Positions 51,180 to 64,000 of a stretch of DNA of 64,000 nucleotides are shown here, piece after piece. This DNA is from Beaufortia kweichowensis (Eukaryota; Chordata; Actinopteri; Cypriniformes; Gastromyzontidae): positions 770,488-834,487 of the forward strand of contig CM032794.1 in NCBI GenBank assembly GCA_019155185.1, given 5' to 3'. The translations under genes and the position numbers were made by a program. Below the pieces are notes generated by a model that saw only the letters and a program-made list of their open reading frames with translations, searched no databases and was not told where the DNA came from. How positions within the stretch are numbered: the first letter of the stretch is position 1; every line of letters begins with the position of its first letter.

Positions 51180-54037
51180 GATGAGAAAGAGACGAGAAAT
51201 TGACTGTCCGTGTGCAGTTTATTGTGCTGGAGTGCTGGCATGTTCCATTCACGGCCATCAGCTTCACTGCTGACTCTGCACACACTATTGTGTGTCACAT
51301 CAGTCCACACACAACAAACACACACACACACACATTAATACACACACACTGCATTCTTATCTGTATATATAACACATCTGACAGCCGATCAGATTAAAGC
51401 ATTCAACATAAACTTTGACACAAACACACAATTAAGCAAAACTTTTTAATTTTGTTACATTATAAATGATACAAAATAGATTTTAAATGATAGACAGAAC
51501 ATGAAGCTGATGGTTTTGTGTACTTTACCCAGCAGTACAGTGACGATGTCTCCATCTTGTGGTCATTGTTAAACAGTGTGATCATAATAATACACAAATC
51601 AAAACAAAACAACCTCATTTCTGTTCCTCTCTGTGTTCAGGTTGTGAATATTATGTGTTTTGTGTGCATGTGTGTGAATAAATCAAACGCAGGTGGCCTG
51701 AAGCAGACATGCTGTGATGGTTTTGTGTACATGCATGTTGTATGTTTGTATTTGTTACACTTACAGTAGGCTACGTACGTGTGCATGTGTAACAGGATCA
51801 GGACGGGGGGGGGTCTGTCCTATATTTGGTGGTGTCTTCGGTTCACACGGATTTCTTTGGGTTGTGGGAGGGGAACTAATTTTAGAATCTGCTGTGAATC
51901 ACTTTTTTAGTTTCAGCCTTCACCCGTCAGCCGTCTGCTGAACTCCTGCACGACTGAATGACGTCTCCTTCAACATCACAAACAGACATGACGTGTGCAG
52001 GAAAATCACTGCTGATACTGACATTGTTCTGTAATTATATGTATTAAAGTTGCAGATATACTATAAATAAATAGCTTATTTAGATTATTATGTTTATTTA
52101 ATCAAACTTTATATTAAACATGTTTCATCATATTAGCTACAGTTAAAGCTGCTCAGCTGTTTCATAAAATCAATGAGTCGATGAGTTAAGAGGTTTACTT
52201 GTGTTGGCCTTTTAGTCATGGTAAAATCATTATCATTATATAATTTTACTTAATTTATGAAATTAAATGAATTACATGCATTAATTTGGCTTTTTTATGC
52301 TATGTTTAATGCATATGAAAATAATATTTAGAAATAATGTTAGATGGCAGTGATGTCATATACTGTATTTTTAACCACATAAAAAGTCATGACATGACAT
52401 CATATCATGTGATCACAGTGTCTTTGTCAAATAAATATGCCATGTGAATCAAACATTACTGCATGTCAATAGAAAAAAACTAATTATGACACCATTTTCA
52501 GAATTGTGCATTGTAAATACTGTGCAAAATAAATGAACATCATCATTATACATTATCATTTACATTTATACACTTTAACTTTTAACAAAATTTTAACTAA
52601 ATTGAAGATTAAATCAGAGTCAAAGTTGAAGCCTGACAAACTTAATTTCATTCATTGCAACAAAGTAAAAGATGTGTCATTCCTGGTAATGCAAACCTTA
52701 CCTTTAATCTTTAAATATTTGCCTCAAACAAGAAGGAATATTTTAGAGTAAAGCATTACAAATACTTGCTGTTGTTTGTGCTGTTGTTTCCATCAGAAAT
52801 TATGTCACTTCCTGGGAGATGACGTCACTGAGGAAGTGGCTTTTAAAGGGATATTACAAAAGATTAACAGAATATGTGAAACGTTTTAAATGTTAAGATG
52901 GTTGAAAAGGTTCATTTTCAACATTTTATTTTACAATATTTAATAGTGAATAAATAATATTGAGATTTAATATTGGAGTATTTTGACCAGAGAAAATTAA
53001 AAACTAATAAATCTAAAACTAAACTGTGATATTGTGAAAACCGAACAAAATGTCAATTTAAAGGTACTTTATTGGCATGATTGTGTATACAATCTTGCCA
53101 AAACATTATACACCATACAAGAAAACAAATAACATGATAACAACAAACAATATGTTGAAATTAAAATAAGGTGCTAGTTCATCAATAACATACAAAATAT
53201 GATAAAATAATAAAATGTATAAATTTAAAAAACTGACTCAAAAGTTTGGAAATACTTACTCACTGTTGTTTTGTTGATTTTTTTCCCACATTTTAGAATA
53301 GTATTAAACTCATCAAAATCATGAAATTGAATGAATGATGTTGTGACTAAAAGCATCTAAAATAAATGAACACTGTGTTATATTTGATCATCTTTAAAAG
53401 TAGTCACACTTTATCTAGAATGTGTAAATACTCTTGACATTTTATCATCCAACTCAAACTGAGAAGATTTTTAAACAACACTGAAGAAATGTATTATCTA
53501 TACTGGACTCTTATTTTTTAATATCTGTTTATTGAACTTTTACAATAATAACAGGATGCAAATACAGAAGAATCGTGAACAAATATTTCCCCAACCCCCA
53601 GAGAACAAAAGATAAATAAAATAATAATAATAAAATATATATATAAAATAAATAAATATATATAAAAATAAATATTATATTATAAATAAATAAAATATAA
53701 AAAAATATATAATACTAACAAAATACATTTAAGAAATAATATTTGCCGCATTTTATTTATTATTTGCTCCAATTCATCCAATTGAAAAATATTTTTTAAA
53801 TAAAAGTTTACGTTTTTTACTGAAAGAAATGAATATGGTTATACAATAATTTTAGTCTACAGAAGTGATTTCAAACACACACACACATTCAGCTCAAAAA
53901 GAGTTTAAACCTTTAACTGTGATCTAGTGCAGAACCCATTCATCTCATATGAGTTTAACATTTCACGCGCGTGCGGGTCTCGCCCCTCTGACAGCTGGTT
54001 GCGTGACTTTGCCAGTGTGCGTCTCGGACCCGGTACC
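51180..54037. other. intergenic region between tmem236 and hacd1
   Basis: This is a head-to-head intergenic space of 2.9 kb. Positions 53055-53160 contain a teleost-type repeat (actttattggcatgattgtg, attgccaaaac-like). Positions 53250-53520 and 53790-53860 match 61370-61615 and 61660-61740 in colec12. Positions 53517-53640 look like a LINE-like 3' tail on the minus strand (ttcaataaacagatattaaa). No gene was seen. Confidence 0.5.
53250..53865. repeat. nested dispersed repeats
   Basis: The outer repeat (53250-53520, continuing 53790-53860) matches colec12 intron sequence at 61370-61740; shared words include atcaaaatcatgaaat, gatgttgtgactaaaa, catctaaaataaatgaac and aacactgaagaaat. The inner part around 53690-53790 is the inverse of 54868-54965 in hacd1 intron 1 (aatactaacaaaatacattt, aagaaataatatttgccgca). 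This records at least two rounds of insertion. Confidence 0.7.
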
Positions 54038-57000
54038 ATGGCGTCTGGCGAGGAGGACGGAGCCGTCGAGGAGAAAGAAACCAACAACAAGAAGCGCACG
54101 AAAGGCGCGATCGCCACAGCATGGCTCACCGTCTACAACATCGCCATGACCGCCGGGTATTACACCCCAAACTTTACCTTTTAGCCTATTCGCCGTGCAC
54201 GCGCTTCTGTTTCTCTTTATAGTGCCTGTCTGTCGTAAATCACTCCGCTAGCGCTTCAATACGACTTAACAAAACTTGATCAAAGTAGTTTTGAGTTTAA
54301 TGGTGATAAACAGTTTCATTTACGGTCAGTTGTGAGAATGTAACGGGGATTTTCCTCGTGCTCGCTCTTGCCTAATACGGTTGACGGTGCGGCGCGCGCG
54401 CGTCACGCGCGTCTGTCGCGGTGATATGTTTAGACGCGCGCTGACGCGGCGTGACCGAATGCTCGACGGGCAGAATTACAATCAGATTATGAATGTAAAT
54501 GATTTGAATCATTATAAATGTTTGATGTATTCGGTTCATTATAGTGCTGACGCGTGAAAGGACTAATGAAGAGCGTCAGATTAAGATTTTTACATGTTCA
54601 TAACTCACTGAACATTCATCATTTATCATCTGCATGTCATCTGGACAATTACAGCATTATGGATGTGACGTTTTTAGTCAAAATCTGAAATATGAATTCT
54701 TACCGAATGTATTTATTATCAGTATATTAAATAATCTGTTTATATTATTGATAGACATCAGAAAAATATCAGTCTATACACGAGTTATCTATTAAAAAAA
54801 TGGAAATTATGTGTATAAATGTGATATTCAACACACTTTGTAGGATTTCTGTGAATTAAAATACACAAACCAGAAGATGAATTGGATGAATTGGAGCCAA
54901 TAATGAATAAAATGCGGCAAATATTATTTCTTAAATGTATTTTGTTAGTATTATATATTTTTTCTATTTTATTTATTTATAATATAATATTTATTTTTAT
55001 ATATTTTTGTTTATTTATTTATTATATATATATATATATATTATTATTATTATTATTAATACCCAACAAATGAAGAAGAGATGATTTATTTTATTATAAT
55101 TATCACGTGTTCATTTATGAGGAATATGAACTGTTATGAATGTGATAATTCTTTATCTGACTATGAAAAATCATGATTTAAACAGAAACAAATGCTTTAA
55201 AAGCTTTAAGAGAGACCTCATGTGAGGATTTAATTGCATTGATATTATTGTATTGAATGAAGTGAGTTTGTTGTGTTTATTTCTGTCTACAGATGGCTGG
55301 TACTGGCTGTTGCTATGATCCGCTTTTATCTTCACAAAGGCACTCATAGAGGATTATACAAAACTATCGCAAAAACACTCAAGTTTTTCCAGACGTTTGC
55401 CTTACTGGAGGTAAATCACCACAGTTTACTTCTTTAGATCAGTAAAGCTGGTCGCTGTATTAGTTCAGGAGGAGTAATCTTTCAATTCTTCAGGATCCTA
55501 TATTGCATGTGTTTTTTTCTTTATACTACTCTTTATCAATTTGTCTCACCTCCTTCCTGTTGCTTTTATTTCAGATTGGACATTGTGCAATTGGTATGTA
55601 ACCAATTTGTAAAGTGCCATAGTAAAATAATTCATTTCAGCTGTACATACAGATAATCTCAGTTGTTGTTTTGTAGGGATTGTGCGGACATCTGTGATTG
55701 TGACCGGGGTCCAAGTGTCGTCTCGGATATTCATGGTTTGGTTCATCACAAACAGCATCAGACAGGTCAGTAAATATGAGATGATGTGAACCGTCTGTCT
55801 GTAAATGGTCTTTCACTTTTCTCTCTTCCGTTTCTTTCTCCTGTCGTGTGAAATGTGCCGTCAGATTCAGAACGAAGAGAGCGTGATTTTGTTTGTAGTC
55901 GTGTGGACTCTTACAGAACTCACCCGTTACTCTTTCTACACGTTCAAGCTTCTCAATCATCTGCCGTACTTCATCAAGTGGGCCAGGTGAAGGTGTTTCC
56001 CAGCATGCTTTGCTTTCTGTGAGCATGCTCAGTACTTGTGCTCTCTCTCTCAACACTAACATTAACATTGTTCATTTGCACACAGTGTTTGTGATTTTTG
56101 GGTATTAGGAGTCCACCGGACAAGAGTTTGATCATGGAATTATTGTCAACTTGTTATTGTGAGTCCTCTTAGGATCTTCTTAAAAAAGCCTCATGGTGAA
56201 TCATAAATTACTCAATAAGATAACGTGTGAAGTCTATCCAGCAGAGCTTAAATTTATTTGAAAACTTTCTCTGTTTGCACATTGCAGGTTTGTGACGATG
56301 CAGATCTTGATGTCATGTCTAACATAACCCTTTTTTAAGCAGATGTGATTCTAACTTTAACCGTGTGATTCTGCCGTGCCCTTGTGACGTAAAAAGTAAA
56401 AACTAAAAAGTATAGAAGCACTATTTTTGGTTCCCTAAATAACCATTCACTCAAAGTTTCCTTAAAGAACTATTTCTTTCTTAGTTTGTATAGTCTACCA
56501 AGAACCTTTCTCCACAGCAAAGAGCTCTTTGTGAAACAGAAATAAACCTTTATTTTTAAGAGTGTAGTGAAGTGCAGAATGATCATATTTTGAAATGTAT
56601 TTTCTTCCCTGTGTGCAGATATAACTTGTTCATTGTCATGTATCCTCTGGGGGTGATCGGTGAGCTGATGACCATATACAGTGCATTACCGTACGTCCGG
56701 CGGTCGGCCATGTACTCGCTGAGACTTCCCAACAAATACAACGTCTCCTTTGACTATTATTACTTCCTGATCATCGTCATGCTCTCGTACATCCCACGTA
56801 AGTGCTGACCCGCATGCTAACACTGCAAAGATTTATAGATGTTAATCAAAACATGATTATGATTAGTTGTACGTGACCCTCTCCACCATCTCTCGCTCAC
56901 TGATCCTGTGTTTTCTGCTACTGTATCTTTAAAGGCTTGTTCACAACATGCTTTTTGAGTTTTGTTCAAACATTGTAAATCGTTGTTTGTTTATGTGTTG

Positions 57001-57302
57001 GGCTTGTGTTTACTTCTGTCCTCTATTTTCAACATCAGATCATGATGTCACTGTGTAAAGAAACACGTAATGTGCATGACATCACAAGTGTTTTGTCGTT
57101 TACACAGACAAAATATTGTTTTTAATAGCTTTTTTTTAAATCAATGGCCAAAAGAAATAAAAGAAGTGTTCAGTTAATAACCGGTGTCAATGTAAACACT
57201 TGATCTGTTTATGTTTCAGTGTTTCCTCAGCTGTTCCTGCACATGCTGCGTCAGAGGAGAAGAGTCCTTCACGGAGAAGTCATAGTAGAGAAAGATGAAT
57301 AA
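54038..57302 (+). CDS. hacd1: very-long-chain 3-hydroxyacyl-CoA dehydratase 1
   Basis: Seven exons join in frame to 242 residues: 54038-54156, 55293-55410, 55575-55593, 55677-55765, 55865-55986, 56619-56797 and 57220-57302. This is the HACD/PTPLA family enzyme of the endoplasmic reticulum membrane that performs the third step of very-long-chain fatty acid elongation, removing water from 3-hydroxyacyl-CoA to give trans-2-enoyl-CoA. Family hallmarks seen are KTLKFFQTFALLE, SVIVTGVQVSSRIFMVW, QNEESVI followed by LTELTRYSFYTF (holding the conserved Tyr region), GVIGELMTIYSALP (conserved Glu), RLPNKYNVSFDYYY, and a C-terminal HGEVIVEKDE. HACD1 is favoured over HACD2 by its mrc1/tmem236 neighbourhood; family members are similar. 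The N-terminus is short and acidic and starts at ccatggcg. Exon 3 is only 19 nt. A CpG-rich patch follows exon 1. Confidence 0.94.
54340..54470. promoter_or_regulatory. CpG island patch at hacd1 exon 1/intron 1
   Basis: Dense CpGs (gcggcgcgcgcgcgtcacgc) occur about 200-300 bases inside intron 1 and continue the CpG-rich exon 1 region from 53965. This is typical of a broadly active promoter. Confidence 0.6.
54650..55085 (+). repeat. dispersed repeat with nested insertion in hacd1 intron 1
   Basis: A second copy of the 34560-34860 repeat. It is interrupted at about 54870-55043 by a segment that is the inverse of 53690-53795 and ends in an (AT)n/(ATT)n run at 55020-55055. The repeat resumes with aatacccaacaaatgaagaag. 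Confidence 0.7.
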
Positions 57303-59147
57303 AAACAAACATCATCAATCACTCGACAGTCTGATGCACGCTGTGAACATCTGAAAACACAAAGCAATCCTACAATTCAGTTTCCACAAGGATGAACTCA
57401 CGACCAACATCAATGGATTTAAACCAAACCATACATGTGCTTCATTCTCATCATGGACTGCTTCTTATTTTACCAACAGTTAGATCTTTATCTTGGATGT
57501 AATCTCACCTGATCTGGACTTGGTTCTGATGGTTTGTGGCATTACAGAAATACTATGGTAAACCTGTCATTTACTGTGTTGTTGGCATATGTTAATATTG
57601 CTGTACTTTACCCATCTGAATGTTGAGGAACCAGAAATGAAAATTAGATGAAACTAAAATATGTTTATGAAAACAGGCTATATTTTTCATTCGTGCAGCG
57701 TAATTCAGATAAAGACAAATTTCCATGTCACGTCAAAGAAATAACCTTAAATAATCTCTAGTATATCAGAACGAATCATGTGCAAGAAGGTTTTGTTTTG
57801 TGTCCCAAACAGATGTGACAGAGACAAGATTTCAGAGACCGAAACACAGAATTACACACAACACCAAGAGCCACGCTATGTTTGTTTTTAACATCCATGT
57901 GGAGCTGATCTAATGAGATTTCACAGATGTGGCTTTAATGCTACAGATATAAAAACCAAACAACAGACAAAATATAGCGTGAAATCTTGACGTGTCACAA
58001 CCGGTTAGGACGCAGTTGTTCAAAACACTTTTTCTACACTGTAATGTGCACTATGATGATGATGATGATGATGATGATTTTGCTGCTTTAATGTTTACAA
58101 TGCAAACTAGAATAACACAACAGGTTTGTACAGGTAGTTCAGTAGAAACCACGCAGCACAGCTTAGATGAATGTAGGCTTAGCTGAAAGTTTAGCTCTCA
58201 GACTTTCTGTGTTGTGTATTTTTGTAAGAAACTGGACTTTCATACGCTCTCGCTCTCTCTTGACGGTGCTACATGATTTGATTCTTCTGTGCAGCTGAGG
58301 ACAGATAGAGATGATGTTTGAGGACGGCAGCCGGTGAAATGACACAAATGTGAAGACTTCAAATGTCATTTAATTCAATATCTGGCAAGTGTACGGATTG
58401 AATAAACATGAGAAAGAATGAAAGAAACAATAAAAGTTTTACGACAACGTGCTCCGGCACTAGTATTGCACTTCTTGATACAAAGATAAAATAAAAGTTC
58501 ATAATGATGATGAAAAGATGAAATTTAGCTGTATTTTGTGTCTGATATAAGGATAAGATACAAGGCTTAAATCATACTCCTCATTTCCTTTAACACATTC
58601 TGTCAAACCATTAAAGCAAGTGTATAAAAAATACAAAAATATAAAAATATTATTTTTTTTCTAGCTTTATCTTCCCTGTAAATATACTGTAACTATTGAA
58701 CGCTTTAAATGATGTTTTGCTTTATACTGTACGGTGAACTCATTCAGAAGGTTAATTTGGTTAGTTTAGGGTTTAGCAGCTTTCTAACCCACAGTAGTGA
58801 AAGTAAGACTTGACTTTAGTTATTCTTTGTTGCATTCACATAAGAAGCTAAAATATCAGATTCTTAAACCACTTAAATGTGTTTCATTCAGTTAATCTAG
58901 TTCAATAAACCGGTCAATGATCTGGTTAATTTTTACCTTCTGCATCACATGACTTCAGAAGACTGTAGCACATGATTGATATGTGAGATTTTAAAGAAAA
59001 CGAGGGGTTTAGAGAGACATGATGGTGGGTAAAGTATTTCTTTAAGGTGGCCGTCTGTATGTCAAATGAACAGAAGCAGGGCAGACGGGTCTGTCCGTCA
59101 CATGAGTGTGTTTATTGCTACAAGGATCTCCTGATCTTCATCTGGAC
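57303..59147. other. hacd1 3' UTR and intergenic DNA
   Basis: Sequence after the hacd1 stop is probably 3' UTR for some distance; aataaa occurs in attgaataaacatg near 58400. A (GAT)n microsatellite lies at 58052-58077. No other gene was seen before colec12, which converges on hacd1 from the right. Confidence 0.5.
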
Positions 59148-59357
59148 TCACACAGCTGAAATAAACAAAGAATCATTGTGAGATGATGCAGGTACACACA
59201 CACATGCACACACACACACACACACATGCACATACACACACACATGCACACACACACATGCACATACACACACACACAAACACACACACACACACATATA
59301 CAGAGACAAACACACATATACACACACACACGCACACACACACATATACAGAGACAA

Positions 59358-59388
<31 letters not shown>

Positions 59389-59485
59389 TATACAGAGACA
59401 AACACACATATACACACACACACACACATATACAGAGACAAACACACATATACACACACACACGCACACACACACACATATACAG

Positions 59486-59516
<31 letters not shown>

Positions 59517-59990
59517 TATACAGAGACAAACACACATATACACACACACGCACACACACACATATACAGAGACAAACACACATATACACACACACACATA
59601 TACAGAGACAAACACACATATACACACACACATATACAGAGACAAACACACATATACACACACACACACATATACAGAGACAAACACACATATACACACA
59701 CACATATGCAGAGACAAACACACATATACACACACACATGCACACACACACATATACAGGAGACAAACACACATATATTACACACACACTGCATTTTACA
59801 CATATACACACACACACACATATACACACTACACACACACATATACACAGACACACACGCACACGCACACACACATATACACACGCACACACATATACAC
59901 ACGCAATATCACATATACACAGACACACACACGCGCACACACACATATACACACACACATATACACACACACATATACAGACACACACAA

Positions 59991-60026
<36 letters not shown>

Positions 60027-60053
60027 GCACATATACACACACACATATACACA

Positions 60054-60117
<64 letters not shown>

Positions 60118-60145
60118 CATAACACACACACATATACACAGACAC

Positions 60146-60186
<41 letters not shown>

Positions 60187-63100
60187 GACACACACACAGA
60201 CACACACACATATACACACACACATATACACAGACACACACACACACGTATACACTTACATTCATCTTTTGTCTTCTCACAGATGATGCTGTGGAGTTCA
60301 TCACAATAAAAGTCATTCCACTGACCGCCGTGAGTGATTCCAGCACAATCTTCACCGTTCTCATGTCCATGACCCCAGTTATCAGGCTGACCAGATCTCC
60401 ACTTACTACACACACACATCACACTCAATTACAGTTTCTTTTTTAATTCAATGTGTATCAGCTGTACTTAAAATGACCAACATTTTGGCCATAAAAATGT
60501 TCAATGCTAATTTGAGATCCTAAAATCTCTGGGAGATAAATGAAGATAACAAAAGTTTACTAAAAAAGAATCTAAAAGGATATTAAGACATCTTTAATAC
60601 GTCTCGAGTCTCAGGTATGCAAACACTGAAAAAAGTGTTCACAGTCCCCATTGGCTTGTAATGCAAAAGCAATGATAAATAAATTCATACAGATTCTAAC
60701 AGACCTGCAAACCTCTGTGTAAAAATAAAATAACCCTATTTTGCTTAAATGTTTAGGTGAAAATCATTTCACGAAACATAATTTTACTGAATACAGAGTA
60801 AATATTCATTCTTCACATTTAAAACTTTGACTTTCATCATCATTGAAGTGTTTTAAGCTGGAGACATCTAAAATAATGTGTATTGTATTATGTGCTTTAA
60901 TTGTCATTAAAATACACATATGAAAACAGAATGACATACGTGAAGACGGGCACTGATCCATCTACCCATCTCCAAACGTTCTCCTCCTGTCTGTCTGTAA
61001 GTCCCAGCCAAAAATATCCTCGACCCACAGTGTGCAGATGAATCCAGCGCTAAACATGACAACATACACAATCATCTTCACTTTATATATAAAACACTGG
61101 CCATCATGTACTCTGGTAAATATAAAATATAAAATCATTTTGGAAAGGTTCATCATAGTTTATCTACTCACCTGTTCCTCCACATCACCAATAATGACCA
61201 TTGAGGAAGACATATTACTGCAGTATTTCTGAGCGCTGTCAAAGCTGAGCGGATCAATGTAGAAGAAATAACAGCTGTCTCTAAAACTAAACCAACCAAG
61301 AGGACAACCAGACGAATCTGTGAAACCAATGAATAAATGTGTTCGGCTGATGTTCAACTGGACATTTACTCACTGTCATCAAAGTCATCAAAATCATGAA
61401 ATAACACAATTGTAACTGTGTGAATGATGTTGTGACTAAAATCATCTAAAATAAATGAACACTATGTTAGATTTCATCATCTTTAAAAGTATTCACACTT
61501 TGTGTAGAATTTATAAAATCATACTGTTGACATTTTATCATTCAGCTTCCTGAAGTCTCAACCTGAGAAACTTTTTAATCAACACTGAAGAAATTTCTAT
61601 CTATACTGAACTCATATTGACTGATTTTTATTCATTATTGGCTCCATATAATTCATTTCACAAATATTAAATACAATTTTAGTTTTGTAATGAAAGAAAT
61701 GAATATGTTGTCACAATTTCAAACATTGAAATATACACCTCCAGATTTTTAAGATCATGAGAAACTTTCAAGAGAAAATTGTGTCTAAACTTTCAAGAAT
61801 TGAAATCCTGGTTTGTTTAGTGTGTGTTTAATATTGTTACCTGATTGAGAATAAACCTCTGGTGTTTGTTTTTGCAGAAGCGCTGGTACCACCGGGATTG
61901 CTAATGTTTTACCCGGGAGTCCTGGTAACCCCGGTGGTCCTGGAGCTCCCATCGATCCTGTCGGTCCTTTGGATCCGGGCTCTCCTGCTGGACCGATCGG
62001 TCCATGAATCCCTTCCGGCCCCTGAAGACCCTGAGGTCCCGGCTGACCATCTCTACCCGGTTGTCCCGGTGATCCTTGCTCTCCCTTGTTTCCCGGCGGT
62101 CCCGCTCTTCCTCCCGATCCTCGCGGACCCTTAGGCCCAGAGCTTCCACGTGGTCCCGGCAGACCTTTGAATCCCGGGAATCCAAGAGGTCCAGATACAC
62201 CCTTCTCTCCTCGAGGACCAGTTACACCTGTCTCTCCTGTATCACCCCTCTCACCCTTCAGGCCCGGAGGACCCACTTCACCTGAAGACCCTTTATCACC
62301 ACGTGGACCCCTTGGACCAGGAGGACCTGATGAAAGGAATCAATCAAAAATCTGTCAGAAATGATCACAGTCTAATCCAAATCCCAGATTAGCCTAAAAA
62401 TCGTAACACAATGTAGAAAAGTTCTCAGTTGTGTTTCAATGAAGTATTAACTTAGTTTTAGATGTTTCTCCTAAAAATTGCTTACAGGAGAAATAAAACC
62501 AGAGATGAAAGAGTTGATTGTTAAACTGCATCAAGAGTATGGAGGTGTACAATGAATGTATTTGAGTATCTGGATTTGAGTAAATTTGATGAGAAATGTT
62601 TGAGTTTATACTGAAATCTTCAATAATGTTGACTTTTGAGTTGAGTTTGTGTCATTGTTGACAGAGACAATTTGTAAGATTTCTGTCTCTTTTCTCAGGA
62701 GAAATATCTGAGACACACATAAGACTTACACAAGGTTATTGATTTCTAGGAGAAATAATTGAGATATTAAAGAGATCAGGAGGCAAGAAACAAATTTCCA
62801 CCAATTTGTGAAAAACTTCTGTTACTTACCCTGTAATACGGTAAAGTTTTTGATGAGCTGCGAGTGTTCGCTGTCGACCAGTTTCATTTCTTCCATAAGG
62901 ACGGACAGACTGCTAACCTCCGTATCGAGTCGAGAGGTGAGGTCATCTTGTTTTGACCTCAGTGTGGAGACGTCTGTTCTCGCCTCCACCAAACTCACAT
63001 TCAAACCCACCAAAAGATCCGAATGTCGTCCAAAAGCGTCCGAGCAACCCCTCAACTCGCTGAGCTTTCTGTTGACCCCGCCGAGCAGCTGCGTCGAGTA

Positions 63101-64000
63101 GCTGATGTTCCCCGTCACCTTGTCCACTTCTTCTTCCATCGTGTCCAGTCGCTGTTCGATCTGATCAAAGCGCGCACTAGTTAGGTTTCCAAAATCTAGC
63201 TGCTGGTCCAGTAAGGCACGCAGGTTTCCTGCATTGACGTCGCTGAGCGTGCTCATGTTCATGATCTGTGTGGATATGGTGGACAGCTGAGCGCTCAACT
63301 CTTCAAGGCCATCGCTTGAGCTCTGAATCTGGGATGAGACGTTGCTTTCTGCTTTTTCCAGATTTTGTATCTTTTCTCGCAGCCAGTCTGCGTCGCTTCG
63401 AACCAGCTGCGTGTCGCGTATCAGTGACTGCGCGTCGACACGCACGTTCTGCGTGTTTTGGCCTGCCGTCTCCAGCGTTCGCTGCAGCGTTAACGCAACT
63501 CCAGCCTGGCGTGTCTGAGTGAGATTGATGCGGTTGATCATGAACTGCACCGTATGTTGCGTATTGATGTTTTCTTGCACTTGGTGCTGCAGGAGTGCAG
63601 TGTCATGCTGCAGCGAAGACGTGACGGTCGCGAAGGAGAACAGCGTAGCGTTCACGGAGCGTATCACTGTCATTTGAGCGTTCAGCTGGGAACTCAGTTG
63701 ACCTTGTGATAAATGCTCATTCTGCGAGTATGACTGCAGCTGTTGCAGGGCGGCTGCGTTGGTGCTGACGTGCTGCTCGACTGCAGCTAGCGTGTGACGT
63801 AACGCTAATAACCCAGAGCGAAATGTCTGAAGCTCAGAGGATGTTTTCTCGCTCTTCATTCCTGTCTCATCATCTGAAGATCATACAGAGAATGAAACAG
63901 GTTAAACTAGTATTCTCAAATATATAAGAAAACCTAGAGATTTACAGTATGGCTTGACTCACCAAGATGTTTTAAATCTGTCTCCATGGAAACGATTTTC
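59148..64000 (-). CDS. colec12: collectin-12 (scavenger receptor with collagen and C-type lectin domain), 5' end outside window
   Basis: Seven exons give the C-terminal 658 residues: 63963-64000 (partial), 62830-63873, 61841-62326, 61172-61317, 60940-61049, 60260-60405 and 59148-59155. About 85 N-terminal residues (cytoplasmic tail and membrane anchor, compared with human 742) lie beyond the window. The 1044-base exon encodes the coiled coil, ending VMEEMKLVDS-like text (here VLMEEMKLVDSEHSQLIKNF). Next is a collagen region of Gly-X-Y triplets, then a three-exon C-type lectin domain with QPD (galactose-type specificity) and WND. COLEC12 is a trimeric membrane scavenger receptor on endothelium and phagocytes that binds microbes, oxidised LDL and Gal/Lewis-type glycans. 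The last exon contributes only Ser-Val-stop after a GT donor at 60260, which is the least certain junction. Confidence 0.95.
59190..60256. repeat. 1.07-kb CA-rich microsatellite in the last colec12 intron
   Basis: Long (CA)n runs are broken by a higher-order unit catatacagagacaaacaca in the left half and by catatacacagacacacaca in the right half. It fills nearly the whole intron between the penultimate and last coding exons of colec12. Open frames of up to 367 codons in several frames on both strands (His-Thr or Cys-Val repeats) are artefacts. Confidence 0.97.
61370..61740. repeat. dispersed repeat in colec12 intron
   Basis: Partner of the repeat at 53250-53520 and 53790-53860, but without the inner insertion. 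It therefore shows the uninterrupted form (ttcattattggctccatataattcattt where the other copy carries extra sequence). Confidence 0.65.

Noticed and set aside
59138..60286. Open frames of up to 367 codons (His-Thr, Cys-Val repeats) on both strands
   Set aside because: They are translations of a CA microsatellite within a colec12 intron.
61862..62364. Plus-strand frames rich in Pro and Leu opposite colec12
   Set aside because: Antisense shadow of the Gly-X-Y collagen exon, which has the correct splice sites on the minus strand.

Overview
This window is vertebrate nuclear DNA from a bony fish, most likely a cyprinid or close relative. The signs are multi-exon genes with GT-AG introns, AT-rich noncoding DNA, many microsatellites and minisatellites, and short terminal-inverted-repeat elements of kinds common in teleosts. 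No bacterial, viral or CRISPR-like content was seen. All gene calls were made by splicing exons by eye and checking reading-frame phase at each junction.

Region by region: 1-21.7 kb is lectin-gene debris and repeats. It holds one intact gene with two F-type lectin (fucolectin) domains on the minus strand (4842-6487), a fucolectin exon left over from an inverted copy at 15.4 kb, two orphan exon pairs resembling the C-terminal extension of fish lectin-like proteins (4.4-4.6 kb and 17.6-18.1 kb), three minisatellites (units of 23, 35 and 35 bp) and several MITE-like elements. From 21.77 to 47.13 kb there are two tandem minus-strand copies of the macrophage mannose receptor gene mrc1, each with 30 coding exons. 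The right copy (B, 35830-47125) is open throughout and encodes 1435 residues. The left copy (A, 21774-33162) is nearly identical but carries single-base differences that break the frame, mostly in homopolymer or short same-base runs. A decayed piece of tmem236 lies between the copies. Then follow tmem236 (48426-51179, minus), hacd1 (54038-57302, plus) and colec12 (59148 to beyond 64000, minus, 5' end outside the window).

The order mrc1-tmem236-hacd1 matches the conserved vertebrate neighbourhood on human 10p12. Colec12 next to it brings a second scavenger lectin into the block. Functionally the window is rich in pattern-recognition lectins: secreted F-type lectin, MRC1 (mannose/GlcNAc/fucose through CTLD4-5, sulfated sugars through the cysteine-rich domain) and COLEC12 (galactose-type QPD site plus collagen). 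The genes are independently transcribed, not an operon. I found no clearly new molecular system. The most informative oddities are the state and history of the mrc1 duplication, the missing sugar-binding motif in the fucolectin, and the repeat structures that crowd splice sites.
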